DNA from: Aquimonas voraii
Lineage (GTDB): Bacteria; Pseudomonadota; Gammaproteobacteria; Xanthomonadales; Xanthomonadaceae
Reading direction: 5' to 3'
Assembly: GCF_900101825.1 (NCBI RefSeq)
Contig: NZ_FNAG01000015.1
Span: 1 to 64,000 of the forward strand
Length of the DNA stretch: 64,000 bases
This document shows, one piece after another, positions 34,409 through 42,617 of the stretch. The number at the start of each line of letters is the position of its first letter. The stretch's first letter is position 1. The position numbers were made by a program, and so were the translations under genes. Under the pieces are notes generated by a model. The model made no database searches, was not told the DNA's origin, and saw nothing but the letters and a program-made list of their open reading frames with translations.

Positions 34409-35280
34409 AGGCCTGCGTCGCATACATCGACTCGGGCACCCTCGTAGACGCGCAACACATCGGCCAACGCCTTCAAGAACGCTGCCTTGAATTGGCGCGG
34501 CTCCTTGTACTCGGCGCCGAACTGCGTCGCCAGCGCGCCCCAAGGGATGAAGGCGTCCTTCTTCAGCTCGTGTAGGCGGTGCGGCAACCAGATGGCGATG
34601 TCGATGCGCATTGGCGACTTCTGGAAATGCTTGAGCACGCGCCAGTCGAGGGGCACTGCGCTGGTGCAGATCTCGTCGAAGAACTTCTGGCCTAGGAGCA
34701 GCCTCGACTCGAACAGGTCCTGCTGGCGGGAATTCGCGTGCGGCTGCCACCAGGTCGCACTCTCCTCGATGGGATCCCAACCCTTTGAGACCGCATGCAC
34801 TTCGGCGTCGCGATAGACGACCTTGAAGGTCGCATGGGTCAGTCGCTGCAGCTGCTCGCGAAGGCGGGTGATGGTGCCGTTCTTGCCGCCGGTCATCGCC
34901 ATGCCGAGCTTGTCGCGCATGAACTCGCTCACGTTGTGTCCGAGGCTGATTTCCCGGGAGCGCTTCGTGACGACTTCCGAGGTGATCCAGGCGAGCAGCA
35001 GGCGCGGCAGCGAGCCATACGGCAGACCCCCCGCATCCGGCGTGGTGGTCACGACCAGCGTCAGATTGCCGTTCGTGCGGCTGTAGGTCAGGCCCTCCGG
35101 CTCACTGTGGGGCAGGGTGGCTTGCGCCAGCACCCGGGCCATGTAGGCGAAGCTGCCCGCCTCTCGCGGGGTCTCGGACCAGATGTTGGCGAGCTCGGCG
35201 GTGCGCCTAGCGATGATTGTCGCGGCGCGATCGCGCTTGGGGCGGGCAGGCAACAGAGAAGTTTCGGTGGCTGTGTTCAC
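34303..35280 (-). CDS. repA: Plasmid replication initiator RepA (PF04796-like)
   Basis: The GTG at 35280 gives 325 residues. The body (NIWSETPREAGSFAYMARVL, RTNGNLTLVVTTTPDAGGLP, YGSLPRLLLAWITSEVVTKR, GHNVSEFMRDKLGMAMTGGK) matches the RepA family of broad-host plasmid initiators, with the winged-helix region following. It is transcribed away from the iteron array that starts 100 bp upstream. The last 35 or so residues (after DAGLRLRPS) translate sequence antisense to or beyond the xseA breakpoint, so the natural C-terminus has probably been replaced. Longer upstream translation runs through the iterons and is not a real protein. Confidence 0.85.
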   Translation of the reverse strand: MNTATETSLLPARPKRDRAATIIARRTAELANIWSETPREAGSFAYMARVLAQATLPHSEPEGLTYSRTNGNLTLVVTTTPDAGGLPYGSLPRLLLAWITSEVVTKRSREISLGHNVSEFMRDKLGMAMTGGKNGTITRLREQLQRLTHATFKVVYRDAEVHAVSKGWDPIEESATWWQPHANSRQQDLFESRLLLGQKFFDEICTSAVPLDWRVLKHFQKSPMRIDIAIWLPHRLHELKKDAFIPWGALATQFGAEYKEPRQFKAAFLKALADVLRVYEGARVDVCDAGLRLRPSPILSAGRRRSACVYWCRSPQNSIPPTVSA

Positions 35281-35382
35281 GGGGAGCAGGGAAGGCGGGG
35301 CACAGGCGACCCACTCTAGGGGGCGCAATTCCGTCCCACTTCCCGATAGGTGGCGAAATCGGGGAGATATCGCGAAGTGCCG

Positions 35383-35680
35383 CGCATAAACGGTGACGCC
35401 CTGTCTCCGCCGGCTGTCGCGCATAAACGGTGACGGCTGCGCCCCCAGGCTAGGGTGGATAGTCCGGGACGCGCAGGTGGGCACGCATAAGCAGTGACGG
35501 TTATCCCCCAAAGCCTGTGGATAAGCCAGGTTATCCACGCATAAACGCTGACGTCGGGCCGGATCGTGCGGAGACCCGCGCCAATGCCTGCGATCCGCGG
35601 AGGCGGAGCAGAGTTGTCCACGCATAAGCGGTGACGGAAGCACGCATAAACGCTGACGTTCCTGCGCATAAACGCTGACG
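35383..35680 (+). other. Iteron array, replication origin (oriV)
   Basis: Seven direct copies of a 16-bp iteron, consensus CGCATAARCGSTGACG: 35383-35398, 35420-35435, 35484-35499, 35538-35553, 35621-35636, 35643-35658 and 35665-35680. The last two are 22 bp apart (two helical turns), as are 35621 and 35643. All lie upstream of repA in the same orientation. This is the standard layout of an iteron-controlled plasmid origin, with RepA binding the iterons for initiation and copy control. A less GC-rich stretch at about 35727-35760 may be the melting site. Confidence 0.93.
35516..35524 (-). promoter_or_regulatory. DnaA box within the iteron origin
   Basis: TGTGGATAA, the complement of the consensus DnaA box TTATCCACA, lies between iterons 3 and 4. 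TTATCCACG (35531-35539) seven bases later matches eight of nine positions and overlaps iteron 4. Host DnaA probably helps open the origin. Confidence 0.8.
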
Positions 35681-35817
35681 CGGAATCTTCTGGAAGCAAG
35701 GCGGAGCAAGGCTTTCCGGGCCCCCTCCTATAGTTACCTGTAGTTCTACCTTTAGAAGTCCTGTAGTAGGGGCCCTGCGCATGTGGACAACTGCCACGCT
35801 CGGGGGATGCTGCGGGC

Positions 35818-38800
35818 ATGATGACTCCCGCCCCCTGGTACACCCTCTCGTCGATCCAAGGCCGCGGTGCCCATTGCCGACCCGGCTCCCTCGCTGGACT
35901 CGCAGCCGCGCGCCGCGAGAACCTGGGTGCCTTCTACACGCCGCCCGCCGTCGCCGCGATCGCGTGGACCGCCGTGCGGCCCTATCTCGACGCCGTCGCG
36001 GCTACAGGGCGGCGCGCGCAGCTCCTCGACACCAGCATCGGCACCGGCCGGCTCCTGCAATGGGCCGACCCCGAAGCGCACGCGATCACCGGCTGCGATG
36101 TCGACCCCGAGCCGCTGGAAGCACTTGGCGCCGCAATGAAGGCCGCCGGCTTCGACTTTGAGCTGCGGCGCGCCGGCATGGAGGTCGTCCAGGCGTCCGG
36201 GTTCGATGTCGCGCTGATCAATCCGCCGTTCTCGCTGACCTTGAGCAGCCCGGTGATGGCCTACAACGCCGCCTGCGGCCACGGGCCCTTCGGGCCGGGC
36301 ACCCAAGCCCTGTCCCATCGCTACGCGCTCCAGCAGGCGCTGGGCGCGGCGCGCGTGGTCGCGGCCATCCTTCCCCGCAGCTTCGCCGAGACGCTGCACT
36401 CGGAAGACGGCGCAGAGCGTCTGGCGGCGCTGCTGCACCTGCCGGCGGGCGCTTTCGAGGACGGGGGCACCGAGGTTGCGACCAGCATCGCCGTTTACGG
36501 AAACCTGAAGCGCCGCGGCGAGTTGCGGAGCGTCGTCCTGCGACGCGGCCAGCCAATGCCGACGTTGGCGCTCGACCTCGGGCCTGCGGCCACGAGCGCG
36601 CGGACGCGCTTCGTGGTCGACGGTGTCGATCCCTCCGAGCCGGCCATCACCCGACCTGTCACCGGCAACGCGCGCGTGCGAATCGTGCACAGCGGACGCA
36701 AGCTCAGCCTGCAGTTCCACTGTGGCCTCGTCGAAGCGAAGGTTCTGAACACCTTGATGCGCCATCGCCTTCAACCGATTGAAGGGCTGCGCCGGCCGTC
36801 AGACTGGGTGTATGCCGGCGAAGGCGTGTTCGATGTCGAGGCCTACCTTGCCCAGACGGACCCGGTGGGCGCGCTGCGCGCGGTAGCCAACCAGCTTCGG
36901 GAAGCGGGTGGACACCCGGAGTTCGCCCCGGGCCTCCTGGAATACCTGCAACGCAGGACGCGCCGCGCGCGCCGCGAGCGCACTCCGTTCCGGCTGGAGG
37001 TGGCCAGCGCCTTCGCCGCCGTCGAGCGAGTGCAGGCCACGCCGCGCCGGTTGATGCAGATCGATCCGGACCGTTGGGGGAGCGCGGTGCTGCGCCCGAC
37101 GCAGGCGGTCGAGTTCGAGCGGCAGGGCACCCAGTGGGTGTATGTGCATCCCAGCGGGGAACGGCTTGTGCTGGAGGATGCCGCGCTGTCGTCCGCTTTC
37201 GACGTGCAGACCGGGGCAGGCGGTGGTGGCGGCCATCGCGTGGTACATGCCGGGCGCGAGGTCGAGTTCCCTGCACTCGCCCGCCATGTCCGCGCGGAGA
37301 TGGCGCGTCGCGGGGTCGCGGACATCGTTTCCTGGGGCTATCAGGCCTCCGACCTGGTCGAACTGCGCATGGGCCGCGGCGGCGTCGCGGCGTGGGACAT
37401 GGGATTGGGCAAGACCCGTCTGGCCATCGCCCTGTGCCTCATGGGCGGCCTCCACAACCTCATCGCCGTCGAGGCCCACCTTGTCCCCGAGTTCACGGAC
37501 GAGCTCAAGGCGACAGGCCTTCCGCCGGACAGCTGGCAGGTCATCGAGTCGCCGGCGGAGACTGAAGGCCTGCGCCGCATCAACGTGATCGCCTACACGC
37601 GGTTGCGTCGGCCGCTCCGCGAGGGGCATCGCAAGACCTACGCGCAGGCCCTGCGCCGCCGCATCGCGACACTCGTCGCGGACGAGGCCCATCTGCTGCG
37701 CTCACCGGACACCGCTCAGACGCGCGCTCTTTGGGCGCTGTGCCCCCGCCGCCGCTACGGGCTCACCGGCACGCCCATTCCCAGCTACCCGCGCGACCTC
37801 TTGTACCTGCTGCGCTGGGCGGGCGGTGACGGCACTGCGATACAGCCCTACGGCCTGGCACGCGCCTTCATGGAGCCGTCGGTCTTGTGGGGCCAGGGGC
37901 GGTTGGAGCGCGGCGTGGACGTCTTCCGCGAACGCCATGTGGTGACGGAGTGGGTGACCCACGAGTTCGAAGACGGCCTGACGCGCGGTGGCAAGCGTGA
38001 GGTGCCCAAGCTGGCCAACCCCGACCTGTATCGCAGCTGGGCGGCGCCCCTCGTGAAGCGCCGCACCCGCGCCGAACCGGAGGTGCGCCAGTACATCGCG
38101 CTGCCCGCGGCCGAGCGCCACGTCATCGAGTGCGACTTCGATCCCGCGCACCGCGCTCTGTTCCTCGGCGTGGCAGACGAGTTAGCGCACTGGTGGCGGG
38201 AGCGGCGTGCCGCCGACGGCGCCGATGCGCGCCGGATCAACATGGTCAGCCTGTTGGCCCACATCGGTGCAGTCGAGCGCGCAACCAACGCGCCGCAGCT
38301 GGCGATCGGCCAGTGGGGCCGGCTGGCCGGGCCGAGCAGCAAGCAGCGCCTGGCTGCCGAGCGGGCCATCGAGTGGGCGGGGCGAGGCCGCAAGGTGATC
38401 GTGTTCGCACAGTCGCCGACGACCCTCAACGTGATCGCGGCTTTGATTGCGGCAACGACCGGGGAGAAGCCCGTCGTGGTGACGGGTGAGCGGGACATCG
38501 AGACGCGCACCGAGGAGATCAATGCGCGTTTCCGCCGAGGCAGTTGCCCCTATCTCGTTGCCACCTACGGCGCAGCGCAGACGGGTCTCAACCTGCCCGA
38601 AGGTTCCGTCGTGATCCGCGCCGCGCGCGCCTGGACGCACAAGACCGAGGAACAGGCGGCCGCCCGTGTCATGCGCCCACAGCAGCGCGAGCGAGTGGTC
38701 ATCGAGGATCTCGAACTTCGCGGGTCGATTGACCCCTACCAGCGACAGATGACTGCGATGAAGGCTGCGGCTGCCGCAAGTGGCCTAGACCACCTCGATG

Positions 38801-38916
38801 CGGACGATGAGGCGGAGTTCGAGCACTTGCACACGATCATCGATCGCTTCGTCGAAGCGGTCGAAGCCGAGACCGGCCTAAAGCGACGAGACCTGAAGGA
38901 GCGACATGCAGCCTGA
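35818..38916 (+). CDS. N6-adenine methyltransferase fused to SNF2-like helicase
   Basis: 1032 residues. N-terminal Rossmann methyltransferase: YTPPAV (about 40-45), SAM-binding DTSIGTGRL (71-79), acidic CDVDPEPLEA, and catalytic NPPF (135-138) as in N6-adenine methylases. From about 490 a superfamily 2 motor: AAWDMGLGKTRLAIALC (Walker A, about 525-540), VADEAHLLRSP (DEAH, about 619-629), LTGTPIPSY and a RecA2 end with ATYGAAQTGLNLPEGSVVI and RVMRPQQRERVVI (motif VI, Arg finger). There is no specificity domain or nuclease. It starts beside oriV, and two tiny genes overlap its end, forming a coupled operon. Confidence 0.8.
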   Translation: MMTPAPWYTLSSIQGRGAHCRPGSLAGLAAARRENLGAFYTPPAVAAIAWTAVRPYLDAVAATGRRAQLLDTSIGTGRLLQWADPEAHAITGCDVDPEPLEALGAAMKAAGFDFELRRAGMEVVQASGFDVALINPPFSLTLSSPVMAYNAACGHGPFGPGTQALSHRYALQQALGAARVVAAILPRSFAETLHSEDGAERLAALLHLPAGAFEDGGTEVATSIAVYGNLKRRGELRSVVLRRGQPMPTLALDLGPAATSARTRFVVDGVDPSEPAITRPVTGNARVRIVHSGRKLSLQFHCGLVEAKVLNTLMRHRLQPIEGLRRPSDWVYAGEGVFDVEAYLAQTDPVGALRAVANQLREAGGHPEFAPGLLEYLQRRTRRARRERTPFRLEVASAFAAVERVQATPRRLMQIDPDRWGSAVLRPTQAVEFERQGTQWVYVHPSGERLVLEDAALSSAFDVQTGAGGGGGHRVVHAGREVEFPALARHVRAEMARRGVADIVSWGYQASDLVELRMGRGGVAAWDMGLGKTRLAIALCLMGGLHNLIAVEAHLVPEFTDELKATGLPPDSWQVIESPAETEGLRRINVIAYTRLRRPLREGHRKTYAQALRRRIATLVADEAHLLRSPDTAQTRALWALCPRRRYGLTGTPIPSYPRDLLYLLRWAGGDGTAIQPYGLARAFMEPSVLWGQGRLERGVDVFRERHVVTEWVTHEFEDGLTRGGKREVPKLANPDLYRSWAAPLVKRRTRAEPEVRQYIALPAAERHVIECDFDPAHRALFLGVADELAHWWRERRAADGADARRINMVSLLAHIGAVERATNAPQLAIGQWGRLAGPSSKQRLAAERAIEWAGRGRKVIVFAQSPTTLNVIAALIAATTGEKPVVVTGERDIETRTEEINARFRRGSCPYLVATYGAAQTGLNLPEGSVVIRAARAWTHKTEEQAAARVMRPQQRERVVIEDLELRGSIDPYQRQMTAMKAAAAASGLDHLDADDEAEFEHLHTIIDRFVEAVEAETGLKRRDLKERHAA

Positions 38917-39145
38917 CCGAAGCCCCTCGCTGTCCCTGACCGTTGGCGATGGCTATGTCACCGTGCGCACCCGGCGCGGCAGCCGAACCCGCGTGGCCCG
39001 CATCCTTGGCGACGAAGCCACGCGGGAGGGTGGCCGTCGCATCACCCTCGACCGCCTGATTCACACCCCGGATGACGATGCTGACGGCTTCAAGCTCGAA
39101 GGCTGCGTCGTGACGGTGCTCGTGCGCGAGGCTCCCGGCTCATGA
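38906..39145 (+). CDS. Small protein coupled to the methyltransferase-helicase, 79 aa
   Basis: MQPDRSPSLSLTVGDGYVTV RTRRGSRTRVARILG... beta-rich with strands at LTVGDGYVTVRTRRG and CVVTVLVREAPGS. Its ATG lies inside the 3' end of the big gene (11-bp overlap) behind AAGGAGCGAC. Its stop overlaps the next start. Function unknown; position suggests a subunit or regulator of the methyltransferase-helicase. Confidence 0.65.
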   Translation: MQPDRSPSLSLTVGDGYVTVRTRRGSRTRVARILGDEATREGGRRITLDRLIHTPDDDADGFKLEGCVVTVLVREAPGS

Positions 39146-39354
39146 GGGTGAGTACCGCAACCGTCCTGACGGTCGCGCTCGACCGAGAAGGGCAGGGCAG
39201 CTACTGCGCGTTCGCCCTGCAGCCCGACGGCGGACGGGTGCGTTGCGGCACCGTCCTGGGCCGACATGGGGTCTGGCGAGCCGAGCTGATCGGGCGGTCG
39301 CCGTCCGTGCGCCTCCGCTCGCTCAGCGACGCGGCCAAGCACCTGGTGTCATGA
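39142..39354 (+). CDS. Small protein, third gene of the methyltransferase-helicase operon
   Basis: 70 residues, MRVSTATVLTVALDREGQGS, YCAFALQPDGGRVRCGTVLG, RHGVWRAELIGRSPSVRLRS. Beta-rich with a C-terminal helix. The ATG overlaps the previous TGA (ATGA). The 158 bp after it contain no gene but hold the palindromes that precede the AAA ATPase. Confidence 0.6.
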   Translation: MRVSTATVLTVALDREGQGSYCAFALQPDGGRVRCGTVLGRHGVWRAELIGRSPSVRLRSLSDAAKHLVS

Positions 39355-39377
39355 ACCTGCGCTCAAGAATTCCTGCG

Positions 39378-39518
39378 CGTAAATTACGAGTCGACGCAAA
39401 GGGACGCCGTAAAGCTTCCAAATAGCCCATTTGGACGGACCTTGCGGGCGCACAATGAGCGGGTTAGAGTGCAGATTCCGTAATTTACGGGACACGCTGA
39501 AGGAGGCCGTAAATGACG
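39378..39518. promoter_or_regulatory. Palindromic CGTAAWTTACG sites flanking the ATPase promoter
   Basis: CGTAAATTACG (39378-39388) and CCGTAATTTACGG (39478-39490) are perfect palindromes; CGTAAATGACG (39508-39518) is a variant overlapping the ATG of the AAA ATPase; CGTAAAG at about 39408 is a half site. The group lies only in this 158-bp gap and is more AT-rich than its surroundings. It is most simply an operator set for the ATPase gene, with the third site covering the start codon. Confidence 0.65.
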
Positions 39519-40664
39519 AATCCTGTCTTTCATCGCCCGCAGCTGGCCACCGAAGTCGCGAACCTCGCGCTGGGGCGAAACGCGTTGGGGCGTGCCGGGG
39601 CTGGTGTGTTCCTGGCTGCTCCGCGACGCACCGGCAAGACGACCTTCTTGCTCCAGGATCTGACGCCCGCCCTCCGCAGCGAAGGCGTCCACGTGATCTA
39701 CGTCGACCTGTGGGCCAACAAGGAAGTGCCACCCTCCGAGCTGATCGCGAACGCCATCGCTCGTGATCTCGCTGAGACGCAGGGTGCCGCCGCCAAGATT
39801 GCAAGCGCGATCAAGGCGGTCACCATCCATGGCGTGAGCTTCGACCTGCACGAGGTTGGCAAGAAAGCAGGCGCCACGCTTGCAGAGGCGTTGAGGGAGC
39901 TTCAGGCAACGCTTGGCAGGCCCATCGCGCTGATCGTCGACGAAGCCCAGCACGTTGTCGCGGAAGGCAAGTCGATGGATGCCATGTTCGCCCTGAAGTC
40001 TGCGCGCGACACCCTCAATGTTGATGGCACCCGGAAGCTGCTGCTGATCATGTCAGGATCGGATCGAGACAAGCTGCTTCGGCTGGTGAACACGCCGAGT
40101 GCGCCCTTCTTTGGCGCTCAAATCCACGACCTGCCTCCTCTTGGGCGCGACTATGCTGCTCATGTCGCCGGACGTCTGGTTCAGGCGCATTCGCGCTTGA
40201 CGATCAGCAACGACGCATTGGACGTCGCGTTCGACCGATTTGTTCGCCGGCCTGAGCCTTTCGAAGAAGCGATCGGGCTTGCCGCGAACCCCTTGGCAGG
40301 GCCTGATGCAAATTTCCACGAGCGGCTTGCTGCCGAAGCGGACAAGTACGAACGCATGCTCGATCAGGAGCACGAGGAAGTGTTCGCGGCCCTGTCTCCC
40401 TTGGAGGCAGCAGTTCTGCGCTGGGTTCTGGAGCACGGTCCTGGTGCGCGCCTCTTTACGCAGGATGCTCTGGCTTACTACGGCGGGGTGATCGGAAAGG
40501 CAGTGGGGGCTGGCTCAGCGCGCGATGCCGTTCAGTCCTTGAGGAACATCGAGCCGCCCGTGCTTTGGAAGTCCGATCGAGGCGACTACGCGCTGGAGAA
40601 CACCGACATGCTCCGCTGGTATCGCAAACGCAAGGATGCTGGACTGTGGCCTCCTGGCGGATAA
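39513..40664 (+). CDS. AAA+ ATPase of the ORC/TniB-like STAND group, 383 aa
   Basis: Walker A is APRRTGKTTF (36-45), Walker B ALIVDEAQ (about 142-149), then KLLLIMSGSDRDKLLRL (sensor 1 region) and a helical bundle after it, as in ATPases of the Cdc6/ORC or TniB/DUF-ATPase type. The C-terminal 110 residues hold a probable winged helix (LSPLEAAVLRWVLEHGPGAR). It is preceded by AAGGAGG and by the palindromes. No transposase or nuclease partner is adjacent. Could be a DNA-remodelling factor, partition ATPase or defence ATPase; not decidable here. Confidence 0.7.
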   Translation: MTNPVFHRPQLATEVANLALGRNALGRAGAGVFLAAPRRTGKTTFLLQDLTPALRSEGVHVIYVDLWANKEVPPSELIANAIARDLAETQGAAAKIASAIKAVTIHGVSFDLHEVGKKAGATLAEALRELQATLGRPIALIVDEAQHVVAEGKSMDAMFALKSARDTLNVDGTRKLLLIMSGSDRDKLLRLVNTPSAPFFGAQIHDLPPLGRDYAAHVAGRLVQAHSRLTISNDALDVAFDRFVRRPEPFEEAIGLAANPLAGPDANFHERLAAEADKYERMLDQEHEEVFAALSPLEAAVLRWVLEHGPGARLFTQDALAYYGGVIGKAVGAGSARDAVQSLRNIEPPVLWKSDRGDYALENTDMLRWYRKRKDAGLWPPGG

Positions 40665-40747
40665 CGCCAAGGGACCGATACGGTCCAGCGGGGAGCACGC
40701 AAGCTCAACATCGTGTCGCGCTGCGAACAACGTCGAAGGACGAGCAC

Positions 40748-40915
40748 ATGGATCAGGGATTCAAGGCCAAGGGCAATGAAGTGCTGCTTCCCGATGGTCG
40801 GCAGATGCTGGTCGTCCTGCCCTCCAGTTGCACGCGCAAACAAGCCGCTGAGATCGCGCGCATGGTGGCGCAATGGTTGAACGAACGAACAAACGATCGC
40901 GACCTCGCGTCCTGA
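40748..40915 (+). CDS. Small hypothetical protein, 55 aa
   Basis: MDQGFKAKGNEVLLPDGRQM then LVVLPSSCTRKQAAEIARMV AQWLNE. One beta hairpin and one long helix. ATG at 40748 behind GAAGGACGAGCAC. It follows the AAA ATPase gene by 83 bp. It does not resemble PRTRC protein C, which is the ubiquitin-like protein expected near genes B and A. Confidence 0.55.
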   Translation: MDQGFKAKGNEVLLPDGRQMLVVLPSSCTRKQAAEIARMVAQWLNERTNDRDLAS

Positions 40916-40966
40916 CTGCGCTGCGCGAACCGCGGCGCTAATGCCTAGAAGGCGTTGGAGGAGGAT

Positions 40967-41665
40967 ATGTTGTCAGCTGTGATCGCTGCACTTGCTGTGT
41001 ACCTTTCGATCGGAGCCGCCAATTGCTTCCTGGGCCCAGCGGCGAGATGGCTGCAGATGGCATTGCGGCAGTTCGTCCGTGATGAGGCGCCGGCCGTGTA
41101 CTGGCTGGAGGAGCCTGTGGACGAAGGTGGTAGTCAGCCCTCAGACAAGAACTCCGCGCCTCTCCCATGGCGGAAGTGGGTTTTCGCAGGCTTGCTCGCA
41201 GCGACCGTTCTGATCGCGTGGCCGTTGGTGCTTTTCGCCGCCTTCAGAGGCGAGAACGCCCAGTCTTCAGCCGAAGCGGACTGGAAGCCCCCAACCGAAC
41301 CCTCTCGCCGAGCTGCCTCCTATATCGCGCGTATCGCGGCGGAGCCAACGAAGCGGATGTCCTTCGAAGAGTTCCGGTCCATCGGAGACGGCTTCTCGGC
41401 CTCGGACGCATACCTCATTCAGGAGGCTATGGAGGAACAGGGGCATCAAGTCCTGCTTGCGACCATGGGTGACGGACAACTGATTCCAGTCACGTTCGCG
41501 GTAGCGCGTAGCCTTGGCCAACGCATCACTTTGGCTCCCGACGGTGAGGGCGGCTGGAACTTCGAAACCTCATCGGAGAGTTGGGACAATCTCGCAGGAT
41601 GCTCCGGACGGGCTCACATTGAAGCCGGCGTCGTCGTATCGGTTTTCGTTACCTCAATGAACTGA
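40967..41665 (+). CDS. Membrane-anchored hypothetical protein, 232 aa
   Basis: ATG 40967 follows GGAGGA; the TTG 12 bases upstream is not needed. Two transmembrane segments: about 2-22 (AVIAALAVYLSIGAANC) and about 66-90 (WVFAGLLAATVLIAWPLVLF). The C-terminal 140 residues are cytoplasmic or periplasmic with SFEEFRSIGDGFSASDAYLI and a beta-rich tail. No family recognised. Located immediately before the PRTRC-like genes, 121 bp away. Confidence 0.55.
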   Translation: MLSAVIAALAVYLSIGAANCFLGPAARWLQMALRQFVRDEAPAVYWLEEPVDEGGSQPSDKNSAPLPWRKWVFAGLLAATVLIAWPLVLFAAFRGENAQSSAEADWKPPTEPSRRAASYIARIAAEPTKRMSFEEFRSIGDGFSASDAYLIQEAMEEQGHQVLLATMGDGQLIPVTFAVARSLGQRITLAPDGEGGWNFETSSESWDNLAGCSGRAHIEAGVVVSVFVTSMN

Positions 41666-41786
41666 TGTTCAAAGCTGTCGCTGGTAGGTCGCGTCTGGCT
41701 TGGCGGCTCGTTGGCGGTATCTAGCGCAACTTGCCGGCGTGCGAAGAAATGCGGAAATGGCTGTGCACCTTCTCGGAGCCAGCCTC

Positions 41787-42617
41787 ATGGAACACCCAGC
41801 GGAACCCAGCAAGGACGACGCCTTTTTCGTCGACCTGTACGACACAGACGGAGTGGTCCGTGCTATGCGCGATTCGCTCCGCACCACGCACGCCCTGTTC
41901 TTTCATCAGCGCGAGCGGATGCTGGCGCTGACCACGGTGCACCCCGTGACGACCACCCGAGAGGGCATGCCCGAGGTCGGCCCAGGCCGCCCCTTGAGCT
42001 ATGAGGACGAGCAATCGATTCTCGCTCTGCTCGGCAGCCGTGCCGAGGAAGAGTCCATTGAGATCCTTCCCGAGCGCGTCCTCTACCGTGATCCTTCGAC
42101 CCTGCTGTGGTGGCTGCCTGCGGCCGTGCGACCCATGCACCTCCGCACGCATGCAGAGGGTCTGAGAACGATCGAGGCGCACTGGCCGGCGCTGGCCTTC
42201 CTGGTGCGCGAGCGCAGCCTCTACCTCGCTGCCCTCGCCTGCGATGCGCGGCCCACGGCAGACACGCCCCTGTTCCATGCGCCGCTTGGCAATGTCTACG
42301 TCGACACCGGGGTCTGCACCGGCTCTGCCCGTCTGCCTGAAGGACCGGAGACGCGGCACCTCGCGGCGTGGGAGGCGGTCATCACCGACACCGCGTTCAC
42401 CCACACCAACCATGACGCAACCCTCCGTACACCGGGCACCCGGAAGCGCGGCACCGGCTTCGTAAAGACCGATGCGAGCTTCTGGCTAAAGCGGGCGAGC
42501 GAGGGCCCTCTGCCGGTTGCGCAGTTCAATCCGCTGGGCATCACGCTCGGCGAATGGCTGCCCCGCCTGCGGGCCAGCGAGCGCTCCGGCCGCGTCGGCG
42601 CCCGGAGGCCGCTGTGA
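41787..42617 (+). CDS. PRTRC system protein B (E2-like)
   Basis: 276 residues with the conserved core of PRTRC_B/Prok-E2_D proteins: ILPERVLYRDPSTLLWWLPA, AVRPMHLRTHAEGLRT, WPALAFLVRERSLYLAALAC, DARPTADTPLFHAPLGNVYV, VCTGSARLPEGPETRHLAAW, FTHTNHDATLRTPG. The family is predicted to be an E2-like, ubiquitin-conjugation-type fold. The start at 41787 follows CGGAG; ATG 41757 and TTG 41700 are alternatives. Its stop overlaps the start of gene A (TGATG), so B, A and ThiF are a single coupled unit. PRTRC cassettes also include C (ubiquitin-like), E, F, D and ParB, which are not beside it here. Confidence 0.85.
   Translation: MEHPAEPSKDDAFFVDLYDTDGVVRAMRDSLRTTHALFFHQRERMLALTTVHPVTTTREGMPEVGPGRPLSYEDEQSILALLGSRAEEESIEILPERVLYRDPSTLLWWLPAAVRPMHLRTHAEGLRTIEAHWPALAFLVRERSLYLAALACDARPTADTPLFHAPLGNVYVDTGVCTGSARLPEGPETRHLAAWEAVITDTAFTHTNHDATLRTPGTRKRGTGFVKTDASFWLKRASEGPLPVAQFNPLGITLGEWLPRLRASERSGRVGARRPL

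Noticed and set aside
35316-35843. 175-aa and 88-aa minus-strand frames in the origin region
   Set aside because: They are translations of the iterons (recurrent VYA and RLCV stretches); the real RepA starts at 35280.
38906-39354. Ubiquitin-like protein of the PRTRC cassette among the small genes
   Set aside because: Neither of the two small proteins has the Prok_Ub pattern or a C-terminal Gly-Gly, and they belong to another operon.
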